A DNA stretch of 64,000 nt, from the NCBI GenBank assembly GCA_008729055.1, contig SDUX01000191.1, positions 1 to 64,000 on the forward strand. Direction: 5' to 3'. A program made the position numbers and the translations under genes. The stretch is from Pyropia haitanensis. Taxonomy: Eukaryota; Rhodophyta; Bangiophyceae; Bangiales; Bangiaceae. Under the pieces are notes generated by a model that worked only from the letters and a program-made list of their open reading frames with translations, was not told the origin of the DNA and did no database searches. Each line of letters opens with the position of its first letter. The first letter of the stretch is position 1. Positions 49,501 through 63,200 of the stretch are shown piece after piece.

Positions 49501-50704
49501 CACAAAACACTCGTTGCATCCAACGGACGCGCCAACGAACGGGTCGGCCAACCACCCCATGCACGACGGTGCGGGTGGAACCTCGGACGTTGAGCGGGCG
49601 GATGTATGGCTGGAATAAAGGATGCGAGCCAATTCGGCCGCCGGAGCCCGTGCTGCATTGCTGTACACGCAAAAGTGGGCAAAAGTGGGCAACAGTGGGC
49701 AAAAGTGGGTGAGAAGCGGCCTACCACCCCATGCACGACGGTGGGGGTCGAACCTCGGACATGGAGCGGGCGGATCTATGGCTGGAACGAAGGATGCGCG
49801 CCAATTCGGCCGCCGGATGGTGTGCAGCATCGCTGTAGACGCAAAAGTGGGCAAAAGTGGGCAAAAGTGGGCAAAAGTGGGTAGGAAGTGGGTAAGAAGT
49901 GGGCAAAAAGTGGGCAAAAAGGGGGCCAAATTAGGACACAAATGGGCAATTGGGGGCAAGAACTTTCCAAAACTGCAAAGAAAATTGAGGCGAAAGTCGC
50001 CAGAAAGCGGTCCAACAGTGGCCACAAAGTGCGCCCCGCCACCCAAACTGTCCACTGCGCGTTCCGCCCGTCACACTGGCGTGGACGGTGTGAGGGCGGA
50101 ACTTTTGTCGCCGACCGTCACACCTGGCTGTCGGGACCCCCACGTGGCAAAAACCATTCCACAAAATTGACACGTGGAAACCGGCGCTCCACAAAACACT
50201 CGTTGCATCCAACGGACGCGCCAACGAACGGGTCGGCCAACCACCCCATGCACGACGGTGCGGGTGGAACCTCGGACGTTGAGCGGGCGGATGTATGGCT
50301 GGAATAAAGGATGCGAGCCAATTCGGCCGCCGGAGCCCGTGCTGCATTGCTGTACACGCGAAAGTGGGCAAAAGTGGGCAACAGTGGGCAAAAGTGGGTG
50401 AGAAGCGGCCTACCACCCCATGCACGACGGTGGGGTCGAACCTCGGACATGGAGCGGGTGGATCTATGGCTGGAACGAAGGATGCGCGCCAATTCGGCCG
50501 CCGCATCGTGTGCAGCATCGCTGTAGACGCAAAAGTGGCAAAAAGTGGGCAAAAGTGGGCAAAAGTGGGTAGAAGTGGGTAAGAAGTGGGCAAAAAGTGG
50601 GCAAAAAAGGGGGCCAAATTAGGACACAAATGGGCAATTTGGGGCAAGAACTTTCCAAAACTGCAAAGAAAATTGAGGCGAAATCGCCAGAAAGCGGTCC
50701 AACA

Positions 50705-51280
50705 NNNNNNNNNNNNNNNNNNNNNNNNNNNNNNNNNNNNNNNNNNNNNNNNNNNNNNNNNNNNNNNNNNNNNNNNNNNNNNNNNNNNNNNNNNNNNNNN
50801 NNNNNNNNNNNNNNNNNNNNNNNNNNNNNNNNNNNNNNNNNNNNNNNNNNNNNNNNNNNNNNNNNNNNNNNNNNNNNNNNNNNNNNNNNNNNNNNNNNNN
50901 NNNNNNNNNNNNNNNNNNNNNNNNNNNNNNNNNNNNNNNNNNNNNNNNNNNNNNNNNNNNNNNNNNNNNNNNNNNNNNNNNNNNNNNNNNNNNNNNNNNN
51001 NNNNNNNNNNNNNNNNNNNNNNNNNNNNNNNNNNNNNNNNNNNNNNNNNNNNNNNNNNNNNNNNNNNNNNNNNNNNNNNNNNNNNNNNNNNNNNNNNNNN
51101 NNNNNNNNNNNNNNNNNNNNNNNNNNNNNNNNNNNNNNNNNNNNNNNNNNNNNNNNNNNNNNNNNNNNNNNNNNNNNNNNNNNNNNNNNNNNNNNNNNNN
51201 NNNNNNNNNNNNNNNNNNNNNNNNNNNNNNNNNNNNNNNNNNNNNNNNNNNNNNNNNNNNNNNNNNNNNNNNNNNNNNNN
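50705..51280. other. Assembly gap (576 N)
   Basis: The gap falls inside the array. Sequence before it ends at the GGTCCAACA position of a unit and sequence after it resumes at GTGGGCAACA. The true missing length should be about 356 bases plus a whole number of 689-base units, so 576 is not in phase and is presumably an estimate. Confidence 0.95.
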
Positions 51281-54200
51281 GTGGGCAACAGTGGGCAAAA
51301 GTGGGTGAGAAGCGGCCAACCACCGCATGCACGACCGTGCGGGTGGAACCTCGGACATGGAGCGGGTGGATCTATGGCTGGAACGAAGCATGCGCGCCAA
51401 TTCGGCCGCCGGATGTGTTGCAGCATCGCTGTAGACACAAAAGTGGGCAAAAGTGGGCAAAAGTGGGCAAAAGTGGGTAGGAAGTGGGTAAGAAGTGGGC
51501 AAAAAGTGGGCAAAAAGGGGCCAAATTGGGACACAAATGGCCAATTGGGGCAAGAAGTTTCCATAACTGCAAAGAAAATTCACGTGAAAGTCGCCAGAAA
51601 GTCGTCCAACAGTGGTCACAAAGTGCGCCCCGCCACCCAAACTGTCCACTGCGCGTTCCGCCCGTCACACTGGCGTGGACGGTGTGAGGGCGGAACTTTT
51701 GTCGCCGACCGTCACGCCTGGCTGTGGGACCCCCACGTGGCAAAAACCATTCCACAAAAATTGACACGTGGAAACCGGCGCTCCACAAAACACTCGTTGC
51801 ATCCAACGGACGCGCCAACAAACGGGTCGGCCAACCACCCCATGCACGACGGTGCGGGTGGAACGTCGGACGTCGAGCGGGCGGATGTATGGCTGGAATA
51901 AAGGATGCAAGCGAATTCGGCCGCCGGAGCGCGTGCAGCATTGCTGTACACGCGAAAGTGGGCAAAAGTGGGCAACAGTGGGCAAAATGGGTGAGAAGCG
52001 GCCAACCACCGCCATGCACGACCGTGCGGGTGGAACCTCGGACATCGAGCGGGCGGATCTATGGCTGGAACGAAGTATGCGCGCCAATTCGGCCGCCGGA
52101 TGGTGTGCAGCATCGCTGTAGACGCAAAAGTGGGCAAAAGTGGGCAAAAGTGGGCAAAAGTGGGTAGGAAGTGGGTAAGAAGTGGGCAAAAAGTGGGCAA
52201 AAAGGGGGCCAAATTAGGACACAAATGGGCAATTGGGGGCAAGAACTTTCCAAAACTGCAACGAAAATTGAGACGAAAGTCGCCAGAAAGTGGTCCAACA
52301 GTGGCCACAAAGTGCGCCCCCGCCCACCCAAACTGTCCACTGCGCGTTCCGCCCGTCACACTGACGTGGACGGTGTGAGGGCGGAACTTTTGTCGCCGAC
52401 CGTCACGCCTGGCTGTCGGGACCCCCACGTGGCAAAAACCATCCCACCACAATTGACACGTGGAAACCGGCGCTCCACAAAACACTCGTTGCATCCAACG
52501 GACGCGCCAACGAACGGGTCGGCCAACCACCCCATGCACGACGGTGCGGGTGGAACCTCGGACGTTGAGCGGGCGGATGTATGGCTGGAATAAAGGATGC
52601 GAGCGAATTCGGCCGCCGGAGCCCGTGCTGCATTGCTGTACACGCGAAAGTGGGCAAAAGTGGGCAACAGTGGGCAAAAGTGGGTGAGAAGCGGCCTACC
52701 ACCCCATGCACGACCGTGGGGTCGAACCTCGGACATGGAGCGGGCGGATCTATGGCTGGAACGAAGTATGCGCGCCAATTCGGCCGCCGGATGGTGTGCA
52801 GCATCGCTGTAGACGCAAAAGTGGGCAAAAGTGGGCAAAAGTGGGCAAAAGTGGGTAGGAAGTGGGTAAGAAGTGGGCAAAAAGTGGGCAAAAAGGGGGC
52901 CAAATTAGGACACAAATGGGCAATTGGGGGCAAGAACTTTCCAAAACTGCAAAGAAAATTGCGGCAAAAGTCGCCAGAAAGTGGTCCAACAGTGGCCACA
53001 AAGTGCGCCCCGCCACCCAAACTGTCCACTGCGCGTTCCGCCCGTCACACTGGCGTGGACGGTGTGAGGGCGGAACTTTTGTCGCCGACCGTCACGCCTG
53101 GCTGTCGGGACCCCCACGTGGCAAAAACCATTCCACAAAATTGACACGTGGAAACCGGCGCTCCACAAAACACTCGTTGCATCCAACGGACGCGCCAACA
53201 AACGGGTCGGCCAACCACCCCATGCACGACGGTGCGGGTGGAACCTCGGACGTCGAGCGGGCGGATGTATGGCTGGAATAAAGGATGCGAGCCAATTCGG
53301 CCGCCGGAGCGCGTGCAGCATTGCTGTACACGCGAAAGTGGGCAAAAGTGGGCAACAGTGGGCAAAAGTGGGTGAGAAGCGGCCAACCACCGCATGCACG
53401 ACCGTGCGGGTGGAACCTCGGACATGGAGCGGGTGGATCTATGGCTGGAACGAAGATGCGCGCCAATTCGGCCGCCGGATGGTGTGCAGCATCGCTGTAG
53501 ACGCAAAAGTGGGCAAAAGTGGGCAAAAGTGGGCAAAAGTGGGTAGGAAGTGGGTAAGAAGTGGGCAAAAAGTGGGCAAAAAGGGGGCCAAATTGGGACA
53601 CAAATGGCAATTGGGGGCAAGAACTTTCCATAACTGCAAAGAAAATTGAGACGAAAGTCGCCAGAAAGTCGTCCAACAGTGGCCACAAAGTGCGCCCCGC
53701 CACCCAAACTGTCCACTGCGCGTTCCGCCCGTCACACTGGCGTGGACGGTGTGAGGGCGGAACTTTTGTCGCCGACCGTCACGCCTGGCTGTGGGGACCC
53801 CCACGTGGCAAAAACCATTCCACAAAATTGACACGTGGAAACCGGCGCTCCACAAAACACTCGTTGCATCCCAACGGACGCGCCAACAAACGGGTCGGCC
53901 AACCACCCCATGCACGACGGTGCGGGTGGAACCTCGGACGTCGAGCGGGCGGATGTATGGCTGGAATAAAGGATGCGAGCGAATTCGGCCGCCGGAGCGC
54001 GTGCAGCATTGCTGTACACGCGAAAGTGGGCAAAAGTGGGCAACAGTGGGCAAAAGTGGGTGAGAAGCGGCCAACCACCGCATGCACGACCGTGCGGGTG
54101 GAACCTCGGACATCGAGCGGGCGGATCTATGGCTGGAACGAAGTATGCGCGCCAATTCGGCCGCCGGATGGTGTGCAGCATCGCTGTAGACGCAAAAGTG

Positions 54201-57200
54201 GGCAAAAGTGGGCAAAAGTGGGCAAAAGTGGGTAGGAAGTGGGTAAGAAGTGGGCAAAAAGTGGGCAAAAAGGGGGCCAAATTAGGACACAAATGGGCAA
54301 TTGGGGGCAAGAACTTTCCAAAACTGCAAGAAAATTGAGACGAAAGTCGCCCAGAAAGTGGTCCAACAGTGGCCACAAAGTGCGCCCCGCCACCCAAACT
54401 GTCCACTGCGCGTTCCGCCCGTCACACTGGCGTGGACGGTGTGAGGGCGGAACTTTTGTCGCCGACCGTCACGCCTGGCTGTCGGGACCCCCACGTGGCA
54501 AAAACCATTCCACAAAATTGACACGTGGAAACCGGCGCTCCACAAAACACTCGTTGCATCCAACGGACGCGCCAACGAACGGGTCGGCCAACCACCCCAT
54601 GCACGACGGTGCGGGTGGAACCTCGGACGTCGAGCGGCGGATGTATGGCTGGAATAAAGGATGCGAGCCAATTCGGCCGCCGGAGCGCGTGCTGCATTGC
54701 TGTACACGCGAAAGTGGGCAAAAGTGGGCAACAGTGGGCAAAAGTGGGTGAGAAGCGGCCAACCACCGCATGCACGACCGTGCGGGTGGAACCTCGGACA
54801 TGGAGCGGGTGGATCTATGGCTGGAACGAAGTATGCGCGCCAATTCGGCCGCCGGATGGTGTGCAGCATCGCTGTAGACGCAAAAGTGGGCAAAAGTGGG
54901 CAAAAGTGGGCAAAAGTGGGTAGGAAGTGGGCAAGAAGTGGGCAAAAAGTGGGCAAAAAGGGGGCCAAATTGGACACAAATGGGCAATTGGGGGCAAGAA
55001 CTTTCCAAAACTGCAAAGAAAAATTCACGGAAAGTCGCCAGAAAGTGGTCCAACAGTGGCCACAAAGTGCGCCCCGCCACCCAAACTGTCCACTGCGCGT
55101 TCGCCCGTCACACTGGCGTGGACGGTGTGAGGGCGGAACTTTTGTCGCCGACCGTCACGCCTGGCTGTGGGGACCCCCACGTGGCAAAAACCATCCCACA
55201 AAATTGACACGTGGAAACCCGGCGCTCCACAAAACACTCGTTGCATCCAACGGACGCGCCAACAAACGGGTCGGCCAACCACCCCATGCACGACGGTGCG
55301 GGTGGAACCTCGGACGTCGAGCGGGCGGATGTATGGCTGGAATAAAGGATGCGAGCCAATTCGGCCGCCGGAGCGCGTGCTGCATTGCTGTACACGCGAA
55401 AGTGGGCAAAAGTGGGCAACAGTGGGCAAAAGTGGGTGAGAAGCGGCCAACCACCGCATGCACGACCGTGCGGGTGGAACCTCGGACATGGAGCGGGTGG
55501 ATCTATGGCTGGAACGAAGTATGCGCGCCAATTCGGCCGCCGGATGGTGTGCAGCATCGCTGTAGACGCAAAAGTGGGCAAAAGTGGGCAAAAGTGGGCA
55601 AAAGTGGGTAGGAAGTGGGTAAGAAGTGGGCAAAAAGTGGGCAAAAAGGGGGCCAAATTGGGACACAAATGGCCAATTGGGGGCAAGAAGTTTCCATAAC
55701 TGCAAAGAAAATTGACGGAAAGTCGCCAGAAAGTGGTCCAACAGTGGCCACAAAGTGCGCCCCGCCACCCAAACTGTCCACTGCGCGTTCCGCCCGTCAC
55801 ACTGGCGTGGACGGTGTGAGGGCGGAACTTTTGTCGCCGACCGTCACGCCTGGCTGTGGGGACCCCCACGTGGCAAAAACCATTCCACAAAATTGACACG
55901 TGGAAACCGGCGCTCCACAAAACACTCGTTGCATCCAACGGACGCGCCAACAAACGGGTCGGCCAACCACCCCATGCACGACGGTGCGGGTGGAACCTCG
56001 GACGTCGAGCGGGCGGATGTATGGCTGGAATAAAGGATGCGAGCCAATTCGGCCGCCGGAGCGCGTGCAGCATTGCTGTACACGCGAAAGTGGGCAAAAG
56101 TGGGCAACAGTGGGCAAAAGTGGGTGAGAAGCGGCCAACCACCGCATGCACGACCGTGCGGGTGGAACCTCGGACATGGAGCGGGTGGATCTATGGCTGG
56201 AACGAAGATGCGCGCCAATTCGGCCGCCGGATGGTGTGCAGCATCGCTGTAGACGCAAAAGTGGGCAAAAGTGGGCAAAAGTGGGCAAAAGTGGGTAGGA
56301 AGTGGGTAAGAAGTGGGCAAAAAGTGGGCAAAAAGGGGGCCAAATTGGGACACAAATGGCCAATTGGGGGCAAGAAGTTTCCATAACTGCAAAGAAAATT
56401 CACGTGAAAGTCGCCAGAAAGTCGTCCAACAGTGGCCACAAAGTGCGCCCCGCCACCCAAACTGTCCACTGCGCGTTCCGCCCGTCACACTGGCGTGGAC
56501 GGTGTGAGGGCGGAACTTTTGTCGCCGACCGTCACGCCTGGCTGTGGGGACCCCCACGTGGCAAAAACCATTCCACAAAATTGACACGTGGAAACCGGCG
56601 CTCCACAAAACACTCGTTGCATCCAACGGACGCGCCAACAAACGGGTCGGCCAACCACCCCATGCACGACGGTGCGGGTGGAACCTCGGACGTCGAGCGG
56701 GCGGATGTATGGCTGGAATAAAGGATGCGAGCGAATTCGGCCGCCGGAGCGCGTGCAGCATTGCTGTACACGCGAAAGTGGGCAAAAGTGGGCAACAGTG
56801 GGCAAAAGTGGGTGAGAAGCGGCCAACCACCGCATGCACGACCGTGCGGGTGGAACCTCGGACATCGAGCGGGCGGATCTATGGCTGGAACGAAGTATGC
56901 GCGCCAATTCGGCCGCCGGATGGTGTGCAGCATCGCTGTAGACGCAAAAGTGGGCAAAAGTGGGCAAAAGTGGGCAAAAGTGGGTAGGAAGTGGGTAAGA
57001 AGTGGGCAAAAAGTGGGCAAAAAGGGGGCCAAATTAGGACACAAATGGGCAATTGGGGGCAAGAACTTTCCAAAACTGCAAAGAAAATTGAGACGAAAGT
57101 CGCCAGAAAGTGGTCCAACAGTGGCCACAAAGTGCGCCCCGCCACCCAAACTGTCCACTGCGCGTTCCGCCCGTCACACTGGCGTGGACGGTGTGAGGGC

Positions 57201-60200
57201 GGAACTTTTGTCGCCGACCGTCACGCCTGGCTGTCGGGACCCCCACGTGGCAAAAACCATTCCACAAAATTGACACGTGGAAACCGGCGCTCCACAAAAC
57301 ACTCGTTGCATCCAACGGACGCGCCAACGAACGGGTCGGCCAACCACCCCATGCACGACGGTGCGGGTGGAACCTCGGACGTCGAGCGGGCGGATGTATG
57401 GCTGGAATAAAGGATGCGAGCGAATTCGGCCGCCGGAGCGCGTGCTGCATTGCTGTACACGCGAAAGTGGGCAAAAGTGGGCAACAGTGGGCAAAAGTGG
57501 GTGAGAAGCGGCCTACCACCCCATGCACGACCGGTGGGGGTCGAACCTCGGACATGGAGCGGGCGGATCTATGGCTGGAATGAAGTATGCGCGCCAATTC
57601 GGCCGCCGGATGGTGTGCAGCATCGCTGTAGACGCAAAAAGTGGGCAAAAGTGGGCAAAAGTGGGCAAAAGTGGGTAGGAAGTGGGTAAGAAGTGGGCAA
57701 AAAGTGGGCAAAAAGGGGGCCAAATTAGGACACAAATGGGCAATTGGGGGCAAGAATTTCAAAACTGCAAAGAAAATTGCGGCAAAAGTCGCCAGAAAGT
57801 GGTCCACAGTGGCCACAAAGTGCGCCCCGCCACCCAAACTGTCCACTGCGCGTTCCGCCCGTCACACTGGCGTGGACGGTGTGAGGGCGGAACTTTTGTC
57901 GCCGACCGTCACGCCTGGCTGTCGGGACCCCCACGTGGCAAAAACCATCCCACAAATTGACACGTGGAAACCGGCGCTCCACAAAACACTCGTTGCATCC
58001 AACGGACGCGCCAACAACGGGTCGGCCAACCACCCCATGCACGACGGTGCGGGTGGAACCTCGGACGTCGAGCGGGCGGATGTATGGCTGGAATAAAGGA
58101 TGCGAGCCAATTCGGCCGCCGGAGCGCGTGCAGCATTGCTGTACACGCGAAAGTGGGCAAAAGTGGGCAACAGTGGGCAAAAGTGGGTGAGAAGCGGCCA
58201 ACCACCGCATGCACGACCGTGCGGGTGGAACCTCGGACATGGAGCGGGTGGATCTATGGCTGGAACGAAGCATGCGCGCCAATTCGGCCGCCGGATGGTG
58301 TGCAGCATCGCTGTAGACACAAAAGTGGGCAAAAGTGGGCAAAAGTGGGCAAAAGTGGGTAGGAAGTGGGTAAGAAGTGGGCAAAAAGTGGGCAAAAAGG
58401 GGGCCAAATTGGGACACAAATGGCCAATTGGGGGCAAGAAGTTTCCATAACTGCAAAGAAAATTCGACGAAAGTCGCCAGAAAGTCGTCCAACAGTGGTC
58501 ACAAAGTGCGCCCCGCCACCCAAACTGTCCACTGCGCGTTCCGCCCGTCACACTGGCGTGGACGGTGTGAGGGCGGAACTTTTGTCGCCGACCGTCACGC
58601 CTGGCTGTGGGGACCCCCACGTGGCAAAAACCATTCCACAAAATTGACACGTGGAAACCGGCGCTCCACAAAACACTCGTTGCATCCAACGGACGCGCCA
58701 ACAAACGGGTCGGCCAACCACCCCATGCACGACGGTGCGGGTGGAACGTCGGACGTCGAGCGGGCGGATGTATGGCTGGAATAAAGGATGCAAGCGAATT
58801 CGGCCGCCGGAGCGCGTGCAGCATTGCTGTACACGCGAAAGTGGGCAAAAGTGGGCAACAGTGGGCAAAAGTGGGTGAGAAGCGGCCAACCACCGCATGC
58901 ACGACCGTGCGGGTGGAACCTCGGACATCGAGCGGGCGGATCTATGGCTGGAACGAAGTATGCGCGCCAATTCGGCCGCCGGATGGTGTGCAGCATCGCT
59001 GTAGACGCAAAAGTGGGCAAAAGTGGGCAAAAGTGGGCAAAAGTGGGTAGGAAGTGGGTAAGAAGTGGGCAAAAAGTGGGCAAAAAGGGGGCCAAATTAG
59101 GACACAAATGGGCAATTGGGGGCAAGAACTTTCCAAAACTGCAACGAAAATTGAGACGAAAGTCGCCAGAAAGTGGTCCAACAGTGCCACAAAGTGCGCC
59201 CGCCACCCAAACTGTCCACTGCGCGTTCCGCCCGTCACACTGGCGTGGACGGTGTGAGGGCGGAACTTTTGTCGCCGACCGTCACGCCTGGCTGTCGGGA
59301 CCCCCACGTGGCAAAAACCATCCCACACAATTGACACGTGGAAACCGGCGCTCCACAAAACACTCGTTGCATCCAACGGACGCGCCAACGAACGGGTCGG
59401 CCAACCACCCCATGCACGACGGTGCGGGTGGAACCTCGGACGTTGAGCGGGCGGATGTATGGCTGGAATAAAGGATGCGAGCGAATTCGGCCGCCGGAGC
59501 CCGTGCTGCATTGCTGTACACGCGAAAGTGGGCAAAAGTGGGCAACAGTGGGCAAAAGTGGTGAGAAGCGGCCTACCACCCCATGCACGACGGTGGGGTC
59601 GAACCTCGGACATGGAGCGGGGGATCTATGGCTGGAATGAAGGATGCGCGCCAATTCGGCCGCCGGATGGTGTGCAGCATCGCTGTAGACACAAAAGTGG
59701 GCAAAAGTGGGCAAAAGTGGGCAAAAGTGGGTAGGAAGTGGGTAAGAAGTGGGCAAAAAGTGGGCAAAAAGGGGGCCAAATTAGGACACAAATGGGCAAT
59801 TGGGGGCAAGAACTTTCCATAACTGCAAAGAAAATTGGGCAAAAGTCGCCAGAAAGTGGTCCAACAGTGGCCACAAAGTGCGCCCGCCACCCAAACTGTC
59901 CACTGCGCGTTCCGCCCGTCACACTGGCGTGGACGGTGTGAGGGCGGAACTTTGTCGCCGACCGTCACGCCTGGCTGTCGGGACCCCCACGTGGCAAAAA
60001 CCATTCCACAAAATTGACACGTGGAAACCGGCGCTCCACAAAACACTCGTTGCATCCAACGGACGCGCCAACGAACGGGTCGGCCAACCACCCCATGCAC
60101 GACGGTGCGGGTGGAACCTCGGACGTCGAGCGGGCGGATGTATGGCTGGAATAAAGGATGCGAGCCAATTCGGCCGCCGGAGCGCGTGCTGCATTGCTGT

Positions 60201-63200
60201 ACACGCGAAAGTGGGCAAAAGTGGGCAACAGTGGGCAAAAGTGGGTGAGAAGCGGCCAACCACCGCATGCACGACCGTGCGGGTGGAACCTCGGACATGG
60301 AGCGGGTGGATCTATGGCTGGAACGAAGTATGCGCGCCAATTCGGCCGCCGGATGGTGTGCAGCATCGCTGTAGACGCAAAAGTGGGCAAAAGTGGGCAA
60401 AAGTGGGCAAAAGTGGGTAGGAAGTGGGTAAGAAGTGGGCAAAAAGTGGGCAAAAAGGGGGCCAAATTAGGACACAAATGGGCAATTGGGGGCAAGAAGT
60501 TTCATAACTGCAAAGAAAATTGCGGCAAAGTCGCCAGAAAGTGTCAACAGTGGCCACAAAGTGCGCCCCGCCACCCAAAACTGTCCACTGCGCGTTCCGC
60601 CCGTCACACTGGCGTGGACGGTGTGAGGGCGGAACTTTTGTCGCCGACCGTCACGCCTGGCTGTCGGGACCCCCACGTGGCAAAAACCATTCCACAAAAT
60701 TGACACGTGGAAACCGGCGCTCCACAAAACACTCGTTGCATCCAACGGACGCGCCAACGAACGGGTCGGCCAACCACCCCATGCACGACGGTGCGGGTGG
60801 AACCTCGGACGTCGAGCGGGCGGATGTATGGCTGGAATAAAGGATGCGAGCGAATTCGGCCGCCGGAGCGCGTGCTGCATTGCTGTACACGCGAAAGTGG
60901 CAAAAGTGGGCAACAGTGGGCAAAAGTGGGTGAGAAGCGGCCACCACCGCATGCACGACGGTGGGGGTCGGAACCTCGGACATGGAGCGGGCGGATCTAT
61001 GGCTGGAATGAAGTATGCGCGCCAATTCGGCCGCCGGATGGTGTGCAGCATCGCTGTAGACGCAAAAGTGGGCAAAAGTGGGCAAAAGTGGGCAAAAGTG
61101 GGTAGGAAGTGGGTAAGAAGTGGGCAAAAAGTGGGCAAAAAGGGGGCCAAATTAGGACACAAATGGGCAATTGGGGGCAAGAACTTTCCAAAACTGCAAA
61201 GAAAATTGAGGCAAAAAGTCGCCAGAAAGTGGTCCAACAGTGGCCACAAAGTGCGCCCGCCCCCAAACTGTCCACTGCGCGTTCCGCCCGTCACACTGGC
61301 GTGGACGGTGTGAGGGCGGAACTTTTGTCGCCGACCGTCACGCCTGGCTGTCGGGACCCCCACGTGGCAAAAACCATCCACAAATTGACACGTGGAAACC
61401 GGCGCTCCACAAAACACTCGTTGCATCCAACGGACGCGCCAACGAACGGGTCGGCCAACCACCCATGCACGACGGTGCGGGTGGAACCTCGGACGTTGAG
61501 CGGGCGGATGTATGGCTGGAATAAAGGATGCGAGCGAAATTCGGCCGCCGGAGCGCGTGCTGCATTGCTGTACACGCGAAAGTGGGCAAAAGTGGGCAAC
61601 AGTGGGCAAAAGTGGGTGAGAAGCGGCCTACCACCCCATGCACGACGGTGGGGGTCGAACCTCGGACATGGAGCGGGCGGATCTATGGCTGGAATGAAGG
61701 ATGCGCGCCAATTCGGCCGCCGGATGGTGTGCAGCATCGCTGTAGACGCAAAAGTGGGCAAAAGTGGGCAAAAGTGGGCAAAAGTGGGTAGGAAGTGGGC
61801 AAGAAGTGGGCAAAAAGTGGGCAAAAAAGGGGGCCAAATTAGGACACAAATGGGCAATTGGGGGCAAGAACTTTCCAAAACTGCAAAGAAAATTGCGGCA
61901 AAGTCGCCAGAAAGTGGTCCAACAGTGGCCACAAAGTGCGCCCCGCCACCCAAAACTGTCCACTGCGCGTTCCGCCCGTCACACTGGCGTGGACGGTGTG
62001 AGGGCGGAACTTTTGTCGCCGACCGTCACAGCCTGGCTGTCGGGCCCCCACGTGGCAAAAACCATTCCACAAAATTGACACGTGGAAACCGGCGCTCCAC
62101 AAAACACTCGTTGCATCCAACGGACGCGCCAACGAACGGGTCGGCCAACCACCCCATGCACGACGGTGCGGGTGGAACCTCGGACGTCGAGCGGGCGGAT
62201 GTATGGCTGGAATAAAGGATGCGAGCCAATTCGGCCGCCGGAGCGCGTGCTGCATTGCTGTACACGCAAAAGTGGGCAAAAGTGGGCAACAGTGGGCAAA
62301 AGTGGGTGAGAAGCGGCCTACCACCGCATGCACGACCGTGGGGTCGAACCTCGGACATGGAGCGGGCGGATCTATGGCTGGAATGAAGGATGCGCGCCAA
62401 TTCGGCCGCCGGATGGTGTGCAGCATCGCTGTAGACGCAAAAGTGGGCAAAAGTGGGCAAAAGTGGGCAAAAGTGGGTAGGAAGTGGGCAAGAAGTGGGC
62501 AAAAAGTGGGCAAAAAGGGGGCCAAATTAGGACACAAATGGGCAATTGGGGGCAAGAACTTTCCAAACTGCAAAGAAAATTGCGGAAAAGTCGCCAGAAA
62601 GTGGTCCAACAGTGGCCACAAAGTGCGCCCCGCCACCCAAACTGTCCACTGCGCGTTCCGCCCGTCACACTGGCGTGGACGGTGTGAGGGCGGAACTTTT
62701 GTCGCCGACCGTCACAGCTGGCTGTCGGGACCCCACGTGGCAAAAACCATTCCACAAAATTGACACGTGGAAACCGGCGCTCCACAAAACACTCGTTGCA
62801 TCCAACGGACGCGCCAACGAACGGGTCGGCCAACCACCCCATGCACGACGTGCGGGTGGAACCTCGGACGTCGAGCGGGCGGATGTATGGCTGGAATAAA
62901 GGATGCGAGCGAATTCGGCCGCCGGAGCGCGTGCTGCATTGCTGTACACGCAAAAGTGGGCAAAAGTGGGCAACAGTGGGCAAAAGTGGGTGAGAAGCGG
63001 CCAACCACCGCATGCACGACCGGTGGGGGTCGAACCTCGGACATGGAGCGGGCGGATCTATGGCTGGAATGAAGGATGCGCGCCAATTCGGGCCGCCGGA
63101 TGGTGTGCAGCATCGCTGTAGACGCAAAAGTGGGCAAAAGTGGGCAAAAGTGGGCAAAGTGGGTAGGAAGTGGGAAGAAGTGGGCAAAAGTGGGCAAAAA

